Assembly: GCF_037975245.1 (NCBI RefSeq)
Contig: NC_092565.1
Coordinates: 10,035,499-10,099,498 of the forward strand
Source: Apostichopus japonicus
Taxonomy: Eukaryota > Echinodermata > Holothuroidea > Aspidochirotida > Stichopodidae
Direction of reading: 5' to 3'
DNA: 64,000 nucleotides
The notes beneath the pieces were generated by a model. It was not told the DNA's origin. It ran no database searches and was given only the letters and a program-made list of their open reading frames with translations. This document shows positions 28,801 through 42,580 of the stretch, piece by piece. Positions within the stretch are counted from its first letter, which is position 1. Each line of letters begins with the position of its first letter. The translations under genes were made by a program, and so were the position numbers.

Positions 28801-31431
28801 CAGGAGGAAACGTTGAACAACACTTAAAAAGTACCCTCACATCTTAAAGCAAGATGAGGCCTTCTTTTGACATGACTTGCAAGTTTCAATTTCTCTCTAA
28901 TCATAGCTTGGCGCGAAAATTGAGGCATTTCCTTCCAACAACTTAACCTTGTACGTAAAAGACTTTACACATTGCTACTCGTTGAAGTACGTTCGATTGC
29001 AGAGCCTTTACAAAGTGAATTTTCGACACGTTCTCTCGAGGGCCGTTTAGGACATTTCCCTGTTGTCAGCCTCAGAGTAAAACACTTGAACAGAGACTCT
29101 AGGTTCATCCGCCCTATTGGTGCGTGATCACGACCGTCAGACGCAAGTGCGCAATAGGGTCACGTGGTTGATGTGGTCATCGTCAATGAAAGGTATATTC
29201 ACCCATTAAAGGGATACGCGTATACCCATGGTCATGACTTTGTGGACTAATATAGGCTATAAAATTAAGGGCAATCAATGACGTACAATGCTAAACGTGG
29301 AGTGGAATGTGTGCGGATACAGAATAAATCGTTAGACTTTTGTCAGAAGGCCTACATCTACTAATCTCCTGCAGTAAACGTAAGCAGCAATTATTCATTG
29401 GTATACGTGACGATTCTTCTTCCTCTTTTAGCAATCTCCTTCTCCGTACTCAGACGAGTCCTGTAGTTCTTGATTGGGCATTATTCACCTGATAGTTTAT
29501 CATAGTAATTGTTGTCCTGGTTCATCATTAGATAAATTCCCGTCAGTATATTCTTATTTTCGTGATTTACAGTCTTCAGGTTTGTAACAAATTATTGCAA
29601 AGAGCGAGAACTCATCTAACTCTATATGAGAGTGTATACAGGGTGGTTCACCGTTAGCAATCTTCTCCTTTGTTGAGGAACTTTTTTTTTAGGGGGGGGG
29701 GCTAAATTTTTTACATCTTATCGAGTAAAAACCACTTACTAATTTTATAAGAGCTTTGATAAGAGTGACTTCCACTACTTATAGGAGTGATCATCCTGAA
29801 CACTTTCAAGAAGTAAACTCTCACTCTCTGGACTCTAGAGTGTTGAGTCTAAAAACTTACATTCTATATGAAACACTTTCCTTGATTGAGAATACCCTTT
29901 GGCATTTTCACATGCAGTGACCTTCAAGACCTCTTGACTGTGGCTCTGACTTTTAAGTAATTAAAACATTAACTGCGTGAGGCTTGTCTGGTTACAGACA
30001 AAGTTTTAATGAACAATTTTCGAAGGTTTCTATATATATATATATATATCGATTTCAAATGATGAAGAAAAGGTCGAACTCTTTTTAAGTTTTGTTTTTC
30101 AAATTTGTTTGTTTATTTAATACTAATTTGGTTAGTTTCCTGCTGGACGAAATATCATAGTGAATCGAATGGAATTATTTGTTCAGCAGACTTCATTTCG
30201 TTCAGCATACTTCATTTATAGCATACAGGAAGAAGAAATTATATAGTATTTAAAATTGTTAGTAAATTTACGGGTTTGGTCCCGGAACAGCATGGCTGAA
30301 AACAGAAAACAAGTTACTCTGGTTTTCAAGATCTTCAGCTTCAAAATATTATCATTCTCTGGAATGCTGATTTAAGGTTTACTTGATGATGACGTCAGCT
30401 CCTCAGAGCAGGTATAACTGTTGATGTTTTCCATTGTTTCAATTATTTAATCAAAGTATGTTCTTTTTAGCTTTATATAAACAACAGAGCGCATCTGATA
30501 TAGTTTAACACCGTTTATCCTGGACAAATTTGTAAGTAACTGTAAACATGTTATTTGAGGTAATTAAAGTCTTATATTTTCGTAACGCTTTTGTGTTGCA
30601 ACTGGTGGAATGGACCTAATGATCGACCTGTTACATTGTAAGTAGTCCAGCTACCTACCTTAAATGATGACACCAAGATGTTTAGAAATAAGCAACAATG
30701 AGCCTGCGATGTTTAAAGGGTCGTTTCAAATAAAAATTTGGGACAGAAATACAGTTGTAACGAGAGCAGTATAGTTTGGAAGGGTCTACAAGATATGAAC
30801 ATGAATGCTGTGCTTAATTTTATCCTTTAGGTACTGACTCGTAAATAATTACCCAGATGTTATAACCAGGCCTATATAGTCAACCCAGCTCGGACAATAC
30901 CCTTGTTCATGTTTCAATGTACACGCTTGCATGCTAATATATCACATTCAAAGAAAACCTAAGTTTGACATCCAACTCGTCGCTATACTAACACTCCTAG
31001 GTTTTTCATTTTCCAAGTAGGAAACTTCGTCACGTTCTTCTGCGACACATTAAGATATTATCTGAGGAAAACAAATGCAAAGGCAGACGATCCAAGAAGA
31101 ATGATGTTTTACCTGAAAAAAACGGTATATTTGAATTTCTTTTGATTCATATTATCGTGCTCACTCTATTCCAGAAGGGGTCTATCGATAAGACAGCATG
31201 CTTCCCTTAACATCTATTAACTCTAAAAGAAAGGCAGTCCCATCGAAGTCCGAAGAAACACTCGATTATAGAGTGAAATGGTCTCCGTTGTCATATATTT
31301 AGTAAAATGAAATTAGCTGATCTGATAGTGGCCTATACCTCTTATGAAGCAAAGAAAACGTCCTTGAACGAGACAGTGATCACTTGATAGCGTATTTTGA
31401 AATTCTACTCCGCTTTTAGACAAAGTCGCCT

Positions 31432-31433
<2 letters not shown>
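25861..31433. other. Intergenic stretch, no recognised gene
   Basis: An AT-rich stretch with only short open frames, none resembling a known family. A small (TA)9 lies at 30031-30049. A short inverted pair, CCCTATTGGTGCG and TGCGCAATAGGG, lies near 29112-29160 next to a CACGTG. Confidence 0.6.
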
Positions 31434-31471
<38 letters not shown>

Positions 31472-31513
31472 AATATATATATATATGTATTTATATATAT
31501 ATATATATATCTA

Positions 31514-31550
<37 letters not shown>

Positions 31551-31599
31551 TTATATAGATATATATATATATATATAAATAAATATATATATATATATT

Positions 31600-31642
<43 letters not shown>

Positions 31643-31728
31643 TACATATATAAACACATATACATACACACATAGATACATACATACATACATACATACA
31701 AACATACAAACAAACATACATATATATT
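31434..31728. repeat. Compound (TA)n/(TATG)n/(CATA)n microsatellite block, partly palindromic
   Basis: About 295 bp of TA dinucleotides interrupted by TATGTATG, TATTTA, CTATCTAT and, at the right end, (CATA)n. Interruptions near 31462 and 31600 mirror each other, so the block can fold on itself. The Tyr/Ile-rich frames across it on both strands are artefacts of the repeat. Confidence 0.95.
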
Positions 31729-33459
31729 TCTTTTCCTTAATTGTAGTTTCGATTTTTATAATATATTATTACGTGTAAATATTGGCCTATAGCAACAATC
31801 ACAAGTCGAACCGCTACAGTTGTTTGTTTTTTTTCTTCGAAAACGTATTGAGTGGCTTTCCGCCGAGGGGGAGAAATTGAAATGCAAATGACTGGTTTGT
31901 TAATCACACAAGTAAGGTTTTGCTGCACTGCGCTGTAGGCATTTCTGCAGTATGGGTATAGTTAGGGGCATTACTAAACCTCCTCGCGGTTTCCCAAAGC
32001 TCACGTTACCATTTCATTCGCTTTGATTCGCCGTGCTTACTAACTTCAATTAAGATTTTAACTAAATTTGAAAGAGAAACCGAGTCCGTGTTAACCTCTT
32101 TTTAAACGATAAAATAATATATTGAGCTGTCAATTTAATATCCAGCTGAATCAATAAGCTGTGAGCAAGGAAAAGCAAATCGTGCAGCTGATCTAGAAAC
32201 AAAGAAACAAATCTCTGAATTGAAATTAAATAATCTATAGAAATGGAACAATTACAAAGTGCTGCTGTTCTTAGACCTTCTCATGTAAGTGCAATGAACA
32301 ACACAACTGAAACAATTATTGTCAGAAGGAATGTGATTAAATCCATCGAGGCAAGCATAAGTGGTCCACTTTTATGTAATTTAAATATAAAAAACCAGAC
32401 TAATAAGACAAAGAAATAAAGAAGAAGCCAAAAATATGAACCTTTGGTTACGAACATTGTATACGCCCTCTCCGAAACTGTGGTTACGAAAATGGTTCAC
32501 CCTCCCCACCCCCCCCCCCCCCTTAAAGGAATATCGGATCAGGGTGTATTTCAGGTACCCTGATCGGATGGCAAAAACAAGATCGTCACAAGTAGTGGGT
32601 TTGTTTGCCATGGTTTTGAACATTTTATTAGGTTCTTGTGGTAATTTTATGGATTACTCCTTGAAGCTGTACCGGAAGTTTTTGTGTTGGCTAATGACAA
32701 GATAATGTACAAAGAAACAATAAGGTATCTGTTACTTTATAGCCTATAGCCATCTATATCTCAACCAGGTACGGTGTAGGCAGGTACAAACTTTAAAGGA
32801 CCACAAATGATAAAGTTGAGCATGTTTCCACAGGATCGAGTAAACCATCGATAACTCCCTATAGTCAGAACAGGAAATCGGAGCTCGTTTGAATTGGCGG
32901 GGAAATGGAGAGAGGGGGGGGGGGGGGCAGGGGGGGCAGTGGCTGAGATAATTATTTCTCGAACTTTAACCTCTGTGAAATTAAAAACAACAAATGTTAT
33001 CAAAGATGTGACAGTGGAACTGGCACTGACAAACGTTCATCATTTTTTTTGTACGATCGTGTGCTTACTTTTTCACAATTTTAGGCGTTGGTTGGGAGTA
33101 TAGGGGGTACGACCTCCCTGTAGGAATAACCAATTCGTACTGTCTTAACCACATACGGTGTATATATCCAGAGTGGCATAAGTTATTTCATAACGCAAAT
33201 GTAGTATTTGATCTGTTTATGGTTCACTTGTGTTTAATATTTAGCTTGTTATAGTTCGTAGCCATTGGTCACCACCATTAATCAAGACACAATTTGGCAA
33301 GGACAATGGATATTTTAAGCATTTTTTTAAGCTATTTTGGTACATTTTGGATATTCCAATAGATAATCATAAACTCCAAAAAAATGCAGTTCATTACTTA
33401 ACTGACTTTCCAAGTTTCACTTTATCGAATATACTCGTTTCGGGGAATTTTCGTCAGGT

Positions 33460-33496
<37 letters not shown>
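33460..33496 (+). repeat. (AAT)n microsatellite
   Basis: About 12 perfect AAT/TAA units. Confidence 0.95.
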
Positions 33497-33497
<1 letters not shown>

Positions 33498-35284
33498 TAA
33501 AATGTGGTTTTGGATACCGAATATGTATGATCAAATTTCATAGATTTTTCGTTAATTTTAATCTCCGTTTCGTGAGATGTGATAGGAAGGTGTCTTAACT
33601 CGATCTTATAATATAACTTTTAATAGAAATACCGGAAGTTAGAAACAAACTGAAAAGGAAAAAGCCAACAAAACACATGTTTTAAGTTGACCACAGACTG
33701 CACACAATACCTCTATTATTCATTATTTGCACAAGTTATGTATTACAAAAGCGTCCAACATCATGTGTTCACAACTCTCACAGGGTGTACATATTTTTTA
33801 CAGGTAGGCCTCAGACCTCTCGGAGCAATCCAGTATAATGTGACAATTGCGTGCATATAATTCCCTGTCTGGACAGTCCAAGGATAAAGTTACTTTCAAC
33901 CGAAGAAAAATGATAATTTTCCTACTACAGGCAATCCTACAATTGAACCTTCATTTCCCAAGCACCATTGTCGAAATATGTATAGTTGAGATTGTCACAG
34001 TGTGACGTCAAACAGGTGTGACGTCATATAGACGCACATTGAAATCACAATATTTTGTATTACTTATATAACGTTCTATTGTTTTGACCTTGACTAGTCT
34101 CTTAACGACAGCTGCTGCTTAAATAATACCTGTATATTGGCGGCAAATTAACCTTGACTTGTTATCAGCCGTTCCAACTAGTGATATTGGTTCAGGTTTA
34201 AATTCAATACCACTTTCATTTATTCAGAAATTACCCGTTTAACATCATATGCTCACTAATGAAAGCGACTGGACTAGAATACTAGAATATTAAGTCAGAA
34301 GCAATGATTAAGTCCACAGTAAAACAAAAGACCATTTATGGAAGGCCAACCACCCCTCCCCCCCCCCCTAATAGAAAGGATCATAACAATGCATTACCAA
34401 GTAAGTAAGGTCAGGTGATGCTCGACATCTTCCATCGGTGCTCTATTAATTTAAAAAAAAAAACATGTTTTGAGTTAAAGATACAACATGTATTGATGAA
34501 ATTTATAATATATTATGCGAGCTTTACGAGGTCGGCTTTAAATGAAGTTTTCCATCTTTCATTGATTTTAAATTGGATACATGTAAGATAAGAAAAAGGT
34601 GTTGGAAGAAACAACATATTCTCATTTTTTTCTTATTTTTTTTCTTGGACTTTGACAAAATTATCAAGAGTAAACTGTTGCCAAGTTACGTTTGGAATCT
34701 CGACAAATTCGTCTAGAGACAGGTATATTATTCCTTGATTAACAGAGTTGTTGGGTAATTCGAAGGACAAACCAGAGAAAAAAGTGCAGAAAAGATCACA
34801 TACCGGTATACCTTTCGTGATGGAACTTTGTGGTTGTTTTTTTTTTTCGTAGAAAGAATATTTTGCGAGGCTGTATAAGCGGTTTACCTTGAACAGTTGT
34901 CATTTCCATCAAAGGCCTCGCAATGTACGTATTAAACATGTACATGCAAATAACTGATCGTCACAGGGAATGTTAGAAATACTTTAGTCTTTTTACGTTA
35001 TTAAGAACCTTCGAAGGACATCTTTATCAATATTTCTGATTGCATGTTTTAATTTGACAGCCATGTTCTTGTTCACGAGCATAGCGAAGAGGTGACAAGT
35101 TATTTTATATTCTATAATTCGCAAGAAACGGCGAGCAAACTAGTTTTGATTTTTGAGCTCATCAGTCAACAATGTAAATGGACCTGCCAAGACACATTAT
35201 TCGGACGTGCATGGTACAGAACAACATGAATATTGCTGAGGGGGAAGTGACGCAGGTTTAAGAAACAAAATAAAAATGAAAATA

Positions 35285-35372
35285 ACATCAATAAGAACAA
35301 TAACAACAACAATAATAATAACAACAACAATAATAGTAACAACAATAATAATAACAACAATAATAATAATTA
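35285..35372 (+). repeat. Mixed (AAT/AAC)n microsatellite
   Basis: Alternating ACA and ATA triplets over about 88 bp. The poly-Leu frame on the minus strand is spurious. Confidence 0.95.
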
Positions 35373-38300
35373 AAAAATAAATAAACAACTCATTACTGTA
35401 CAGGGTCGCGTTTGTCTCTAGTTTTATCCACGATATTTTCAAACGCCATTATCCTCCTCAACGTAATTCTTGGAGTGTATTCTTGGTGACGTAACTTTCT
35501 GTATTATATGGATATGTAGATATAGTCGTAGTAATGTTAATCCGTTATGACGTCAGCAGATCAATCGCCATTAATGAATTTAAACATTAATCACTTCTAC
35601 ATGTAGTTTTGCTCTTATTATGATAAAACCGACAGAAAGACAATTTTAGACGCTACATTCCATGTTAGTTAAAAAAAAAAAAAATTGATGTATATTCATA
35701 ATCGCAAAATTTTAGATTGGTCACTGGTGTATTGTGATATAACTGCAGTTTGAGATCAACATTCCAAATCTTTAATTTACCCTGAACTAATATCAACTTT
35801 ATTTTTAAAAGGCATGCCACTAAATAACTAATAGAATTATTTCTCCTGACAACACTCCGTAGAAAAAAAGTTGCTCTTGTTTCCCCTCTAAAACTCAGTA
35901 AAAGTTGGTCTGTTATAATCTAAAATGATTTATCTTTATTCAAACAGACCCACTTTTCACAAACTTCATTTATAGTAATGAGATTTGTCTTTAATTTTAT
36001 GATGTGCCGCTCTCTTTCCTTCTTTTAATTATCTGTTTTCTTTCCTGTAGTGTTTCTTTGTTTTAATTTATTTTTCTTTGCTTTTTTTGACATCTAGATC
36101 ATTAATATTTTGTTAAAAGTTTTTTTTTCTCTAAAATCTATTTCGATAATAAATTAATCACAAATGATGGCTCCGTTTAAAGTGCTCGCATTACCTGATT
36201 GCTTTGTATATGCTAAATGAGAAAATTGTAAACAAAAAACGTTGGTTGGCTTGAAGAAGTTGAAGAATTATTTTATTTCCATAATTTCTCCAAATATGAT
36301 ACTAGAAGGTAAAATGGAAGACAACAGCTTTGTTACCCTCTACCAAAAGATGTAAAAAAACAAAACAGGCTAAAACCTGCCATGTCATTGAAACAATGTC
36401 TGCATTCTGCTTTGAACCACATTCTCTTCATGGAGGGGAGGGGGTGACAGGGGGGGTCTAAACACTGGATACAAGAAAGTAGAGTAATAATGTTCAGGGT
36501 CGATATCATCACTTTACAGACGATCATCTGTTAGTTAATTTAAATCTATTTCGTTGAATGAAAGTGAAAGAAGACATAAATCTTACCAGTGAACTTAACT
36601 TAGGCAACCTTTCTATCAATTTAAAAAACAACGGGTTACGCAATAACAGTTATTCCAGCGCCCTACTCCTTTGCCAAACCTTCCTTCCAATCCCCCATTA
36701 ATGAAGAGCCTAACTTTGCATAACCAACAGAGACAAAGCTTCTTCTTCTTCTTCTTTTTAATAAAGAAGGACAAAATACATGTCAGTAAAAGGAGGTTAA
36801 GATTGTCAGACATGAGTAAGACAATAAAGCCAACTATAGAACATGCCCTCCTTTTATCTAAATCAGAGTTGATTATGAAATAGTCATTCCACACGATGAA
36901 CAGTGGGTCTGTCTGGTCGATTTATTCTCCTTCAGGGCCCCCATTCGCAGCGTCAGAACTAATCCTATAAATAGATCAATTTCTCAGAAGGGTTGAGTCC
37001 CAAACATATACGCATTCCGAAATGCAGGCACATGCTCTAAGTTTATATAGTCTTATGTTTAACACGATGGACAGATTTTCTTCCTTCGAAGCAGGATCGG
37101 ACAGTATCATGTTAAGGCTAAAATTGAATGATATGTGTCTCACTATAGGACACTACACGGGCCTGTAAATAAATAGCTTGATCGTTCGGGGTGGGGGGGG
37201 GGTTAAATATGTATGTGTGCTAGATTGAGAGACCTACGGGCAGGGGCGCAACCCCGTATATACTTCTACGGGAATGTTATACCAGAGAATACAGTTGGGG
37301 GTGGGGGGGGGGGGGCACCGAAAGACTGAATATTGCAGAAAAAAGTCGTTGTTCTACTGACGCATAGACATTTTTGAAAGTATATGTTCTTTGCAAGTTG
37401 CGCAAGACCGCCCCATTTCACATATTAAGCAGTCTATCTTATAGAAATGTTTCTTAGAGGGGATACGGACGCCCTTAGACCCGTCTAATAGGCCCTTCCC
37501 TAATATACCCCTCCCATAGGCCGGCAGTCCATGACTTAAATAAAATCAACCCTTCCTAACAAAACAAAAAAACATTGTACGGGCATGCATTAAAAATTCT
37601 AAACAAATTGTAAATAGTTATAACATAATTCAACATTACTTGTTTCAAAGTTGCAAACTATAGTACAATCTTGCATCTTGCATAGACTATTGAGGAGATA
37701 GAAGAAGTGTTGAAATTAAAACGAAGTCGCTGAACCGTCTTTGTCTTGACCTTTCTATGTTATCGGTTCCTTGTCGGATGAACATTTCTCTAAATGCTCT
37801 TGATCACTTTAGTCCGGTGTACGGTTGTCATGGCACCAGACGTTGAATGTACTGCGTTTAAAGTAATATATGCGTGAAATGTAGGCCTAAAACAAGAGGA
37901 ATTAGGAGAAGACATGCAAAGACGAACCGCATAACATCACACCAAAATTGCCTATAGCTCTAGCATCAAGAGTTGTCAAACGTATACGTAATTTATAGAG
38001 TAATGAATAAAACAAAACACAAGCAGCCCTAAGTGCACGGATGGTATTATTTTATACTGACCTACCGGTTTAAATAGGTTTAGATTGAGCATTTGAAAGT
38101 TACATTAATATGCTGAGACTAGAATCAACAAAAGTGAATATCTGCATCCACTTCAGAGAACTTTTGAACCTTTTTGCAAAGCGGGGAAAAAATCATGTCC
38201 GTGAAGTGTCTCGTAGGACATGCCACCATTTCATAAATATTTCCCACTAAGAATGTTGAGAACGTTAATTGTTATTATCAATTAGTTAAATTAGTGTACC

Positions 38301-40061
38301 ACCACCATCCTCACAATGTAAACTATGGAACAACATTAGCACTTGAAAGTATCAATTAGAAAATGTCTCCGAATTGTCACGTACAACACAAATCGCCCAA
38401 ATCATGACCACGTGGGGGATCCGTAAATGGAGGAGGGGGGGGGGGGTTGGATACCTTACCCCTAAATGGCAATCGACTTTAACGACTACAGGGCCACCCC
38501 CTCCATATACTTTTTAAACCCTGGATCCTCCTATGATGCAATTACCATGCACGCCTCTGTCTTCTATACGCTTTTTTACCGTAACCCCCAAAAGAATAAA
38601 ACTAGAGTTTGAAACGAAAAGTAAGTATTTTAGTTTTAATTCCCGTCTGATTCAACAGCCTCCCGTGTTGAATCTTGACACGTGATGATTGCATGACGTT
38701 TGTTGGTCGTTTTTGGGGGGTTGTGTTACCTCTCTTACCTGTCGCCTGATCGGCTAATCACTTGACAGACTGGCTCCCGGAAAGGTGAAGAGCCGACTTG
38801 TTGAAGTGCTCCGGCCCAAATGATAATGAATTTTGTTTATTTTGAGAAAGACCGCTCTTGACCTGTGCAATCGACAGATGGCTATCGGGTGTTTTCTATA
38901 TAACAGGTTCAGTTTAAAAAACCTTGACGAAATGTATATATGTATGTGCAGTGGTGTATGACGCGACTGACTCGCATACGATATGACAAAACGTTTAGTC
39001 CTATTAGCATTACTAAGGCAAAGGCTTGCACTGAAATTAATCAATAACTTGCCCTACAATGAAACCTAAGGATCCTGCTGTACTTTCATTACCGATATGA
39101 CCATATACCGCTTTCTCCTTAGAAGAAGACATGTACAAATTTAAACGCTAATTGGTCTTTATTAAACATTACTCTCGCTTTAATTGGCTGTCTATTGAAC
39201 CAATCAGAATAATGCACAGTCCCGATTCCTTATGCAAAAATATAGGCCATATGTTCATTAATTATATTGAAATAGAAAGACTGACATAAGCTTTAAATGT
39301 TAAATGTTTATATTTGTTTTTTGAAAAGTAAACGGAGGTTTCTGAAAATGTTGAGTATCTGTTATAGACAATGTTACATCAACTACATAGTAAACACAAT
39401 TTATGCTCATTTTACAACTAACTGGCGGGAGATGTTGTCAAAGGCAGACGACCGACTGTTAAAACATCGACAGTTTTGTTCCCATATATGCTGGAAAGTC
39501 AAATAATGGTCACAGATGATCAAACTTTGAGAACAAAAATTACGGTCACTTATAAACCAACTTTCTTGTTGCATAAATGAATGGAGATAAAATATTTATT
39601 GCCAATTTTTATTTATGGCTTGTTTTTTTCTGGCAATGACAGAATGCTGGAATTATTTACGTGCTTTGAGTGCACTTACAACAGTTGTTGTTTTTTATTT
39701 ACTATATATTTTGACATTCTCCCAAAAGACAAGAGCTGTTATTGGATATTTCCTTGTGTCTAGCTTGGGAATCGTTATGACTGGAAGGACAAACAAATGA
39801 TTCAAATTCATCACATATCCAGAACAAATAAAATCGCATTACGAGACAGAAATGGAAAGCAATGAGCTCTCCAGATATTAAAATTAAAGTAACAATGTAA
39901 TTTGTGTGATTATAGTTGGTCTTAGCTATTAATTCTGTCATTATTGAGTTAAATATAAAAAGTCGGTTGGCAAAACTAATTCACTGTTAATTTGTTTTTA
40001 TAATATTTTAAAATGCATCTGTTAGAAATATACTGATTTGGCGAATGACTTTCTTTTTTTT

Positions 40062-40074
40062 CATATATATATAT

Positions 40075-40154
<80 letters not shown>
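40062..40154. repeat. (TA)n microsatellite abutting a foldback
   Basis: About 90 bp of AT dinucleotides with a CATACATA interruption, directly adjoining the left arm of the foldback at 40151. Confidence 0.97.
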
Positions 40155-40158
<4 letters not shown>

Positions 40159-40187
40159 ATACTAGATGAGACTAGTGGAACACTAGT

Positions 40188-40233
40188 AGTTGTAACTCGG
40201 AGTTTCACGCTTTGTAGCGATCTTCAGACAACT
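40188..40233 (-). ncRNA. Complete-looking hammerhead ribozyme motif
   Basis: Reading the minus strand from 40233: AGTTGT (stem I), CTGAAGA (core, N7 = A), T, CGCT-ACAA-AGCG (stem II and loop), T, GAAA, then CT-CCG-AG (stem III, closed by A15.1 with U16.1, 3-base loop), cleavage triplet GUU, and ACAACT, which pairs all six bases of stem I. The outermost stem II pair is U-U rather than the usual G-C, and GUU is a permitted though not the best cleavage triplet. Activity is not shown. Confidence 0.6.
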
Positions 40234-40246
40234 GAGTTGTCTGAAG

Positions 40247-40292
40247 AGTTGTCTGAAGATCGCTACAAAGCGTAAAACTCCGAGTTACAACT
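40247..40292 (+). pseudogene. Hammerhead-like motif with the G12 core base changed
   Basis: Plus-strand mirror of the minus-strand motif: AGTTGT, CTGAAGA, stem II and the ACAACT return strand are intact, but the GAAA core reads AAAA at 40274-40277. G12 acts as general base in hammerhead cleavage, so this copy is expected to be inactive. Confidence 0.55.
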
Positions 40293-40385
40293 ACTAGTGT
40301 TCCACTAGCCTCATCTAGTATCAACATATATTCCGCTCTGTCCAATGGACATAGAGCACTCTGCGCCAAGATAGACGCCAACCTA

Positions 40386-40488
<103 letters not shown>

Positions 40489-40505
40489 TACAATTTAAAT
40501 GATAT

Positions 40506-40554
40506 AAAGTAATTGAAGTTGTAGGTAGGATATACTACATATCCGCACGGAGGA

Positions 40555-40642
<88 letters not shown>

Positions 40643-40701
40643 TCCTCCGTGCGGTCCTCACTAAAGTAATTGAAGGTGTAGGTAGGATATACTACATATC
40701 C
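40506..40701. repeat. Direct repeat pair bracketing a palindrome with a (TA)n core
   Basis: A 39-bp block beginning AAAGTAATTGAAG occurs at 40506-40544 and again at 40663-40701 with one difference. Between them CCGCACGGAGGAATACATA (40543-40561) is mirrored by its reverse complement at 40636-40654, with about 75 bp of TA in the middle. Confidence 0.85.
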
Positions 40702-41855
40702 TTTGGCGACGTACATTTTCAATTGACACTTTGTCCTCTACTCTCTAACATTAAGAAAAGGTTTGATAAGCATTCTTCTTGTCTATCTGCCTCCTTCATC
40801 TTATCTTTCTCTCTTTCAAAGAAAATGTTAGAAGAAAAAAATGAAAAGGTAAAAAAAGAAAGAAAAAAAAAGAAACAAGGAGACAAAGAAAGATGATTGC
40901 TATGGAACATTAAAAATCAATCTTTTTAGACAAGAACTATGCGACATAAATAATTCCACGAAATTTAATCGGCTTTTTGTTTTGAAACTTTAGGCTGAAA
41001 CGTTGCCCTCGAGGTAGAAAGGTTCAAAATCGATAATTTTACTCCAAACGTGACGAAGTATTTAAATTTTGTACAGCTACGAACTTGACTGTATGTCATA
41101 CAGAAAATATGATGATTGCTCGCCAATCACTTGACAGGACAGGCTGGTCAGAATGATAGCCTAAATGGTTAAATATTGACAACGTTACTGTCGCGGTAAA
41201 AATCTGTCTGTAGCAGAGTCAAATGCTTGATTCTGAAAGGTTGCTTTTTTTGACTTTTCATTGTATCCGCGGGATTGCTTCCATAGAGACGAAATTTTTT
41301 AATTAAGTTTTCCCTTATTTTCGCAACAGAGAGGCATTTGTAAATAACAAAAGGGTACAAAGCTTTTATTTACAACATTGGAAAAAAGGTACTTCTTTCT
41401 TTAGAAAAGAACGCTTTTTTGGTTATTCACTAACCTGGAGGCACGTGCCCCCCCCCTCCCCCGCCCTCGGCTGTGCCCATGTCGAGTATTATATAACATA
41501 TAGGACTGTTTTGTATAAAATTATCAGACATACCCTAGACTGTTAACCAATTAGTGCTGGTTAATGAGCGAGGAATTATCGACTTCTGTTTTACCCGATT
41601 ATAATTGACAAGATACTTATCATGCTATTGTTTATCCCTTGCCATTAGCAAATTTGATTTTTTTTGTAGCGGGTAGGGGTGGGGTGTGGGGATTTTATAC
41701 AACTTTTACGCTTGAACCGTTTTTGTTAAATAAAACTTGACTATAGTCTACTGAAAAAAAATGTTAAGAGATGTTCGTCGAACAAGTATCGCAGATTGTG
41801 TCAAACTCAATTCTTCAATTCTTCTTGAAATTTCGGTGTTATCTTGAGATTAAAC

Positions 41856-42078
41856 CACCTGCTTCAAACACATTAACTTGATTGATTTGTGAAACATTGC
41901 TGGCCCCTGTCATTTGGAAACATTTAAAAATGTTCAAACGATCATTTTCTTTCAGCCCATTAACAATAAATTGCCCGTTGAGGTTTGTGTTTCTGTTGAA
42001 TGAAATCGCTTAAGAAAAAAAAAGAACCTTTACAAAGGTTATCTGCATGCTAACGTATATATTGAATGAGGATTTGGG

Positions 42079-42177
<99 letters not shown>

Positions 42178-42580
42178 AATATGATATTATACCTCTGAAT
42201 GTTTTTAATTTCTAAATGAACTAATCATGCGGACATTGGACCAATTTTTACTTTAGAAGAAAATAATGACTTATTAAATATATAATGTTAGTATGGAATT
42301 TGCAAAAAGCACATGAGCATGATGGTAAACATGTTATTGAAAGAGGTAGTGGTGAAACTGAAACACCTGCTTCAAAGACATTAGCTTTATTAAATCGTGA
42401 AACATTACTGGCCCCTGTCAATTCAAGACAGTTTAAAATGCTCAAGAGACGGTTGTCTTTCAGTCCATTAGTAATTGCACGGTGATGTGTATCTGGCTGT
42501 TGAGTTAATTCACTTTTAAGTAGTATAAAGCAGTCTTTACAAGGTTGTCTGCAGGCGGGCGTATATGAAACGTAATATAT
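41856..42580 (+). repeat. Diverged direct duplication flanking a (TA)n array
   Basis: A block of about 200 bp starting CACCTGCTTCAAA at ~41857 is repeated at ~42364. Shared blocks include GTGAAACATT, CTGGCCCCTGTCA, TTTCAG-CCATTA and TTTACAA-GGTT-TCTGCA. The (TA)n array at 42080-42174 lies between the copies. Confidence 0.7.
42080..42174. repeat. (TA)n microsatellite
   Basis: About 95 bp of TA with one AC interruption. Confidence 0.97.

Larger units (their letters stand above)
31729..40061. other. Intergenic stretch, no recognised gene
   Basis: AT-rich sequence with poly-C or poly-G runs near 32509, 32914, 34360, 37190, 37303 and 38435 and triplet repeats at 33460-33496 and 35285-35372. The open frames are short and unlike any family I know. 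Confidence 0.6.
40151..40329. mobile_element. Foldback element with 83-bp inverted arms carrying hammerhead-like motifs
   Basis: Arms 40151-40233 and 40247-40329 are reverse complements with two mismatches, separated by 13 bases. Each arm, read toward its outer end, contains CTGAAGA, a CGCT/AGCG stem and a GAAA-type motif flanked by AGTTGT and ACAACT. The design, inverted arms each with a ribozyme, parallels Penelope-like terminal repeats. No coding sequence is attached, so the assignment to that group is inference. Confidence 0.6.

Noticed and set aside
31405-31778. Tyr/Ile-rich open frames on both strands
   Set aside because: Produced by the TA-rich microsatellite; present in opposite strands over the same bases.
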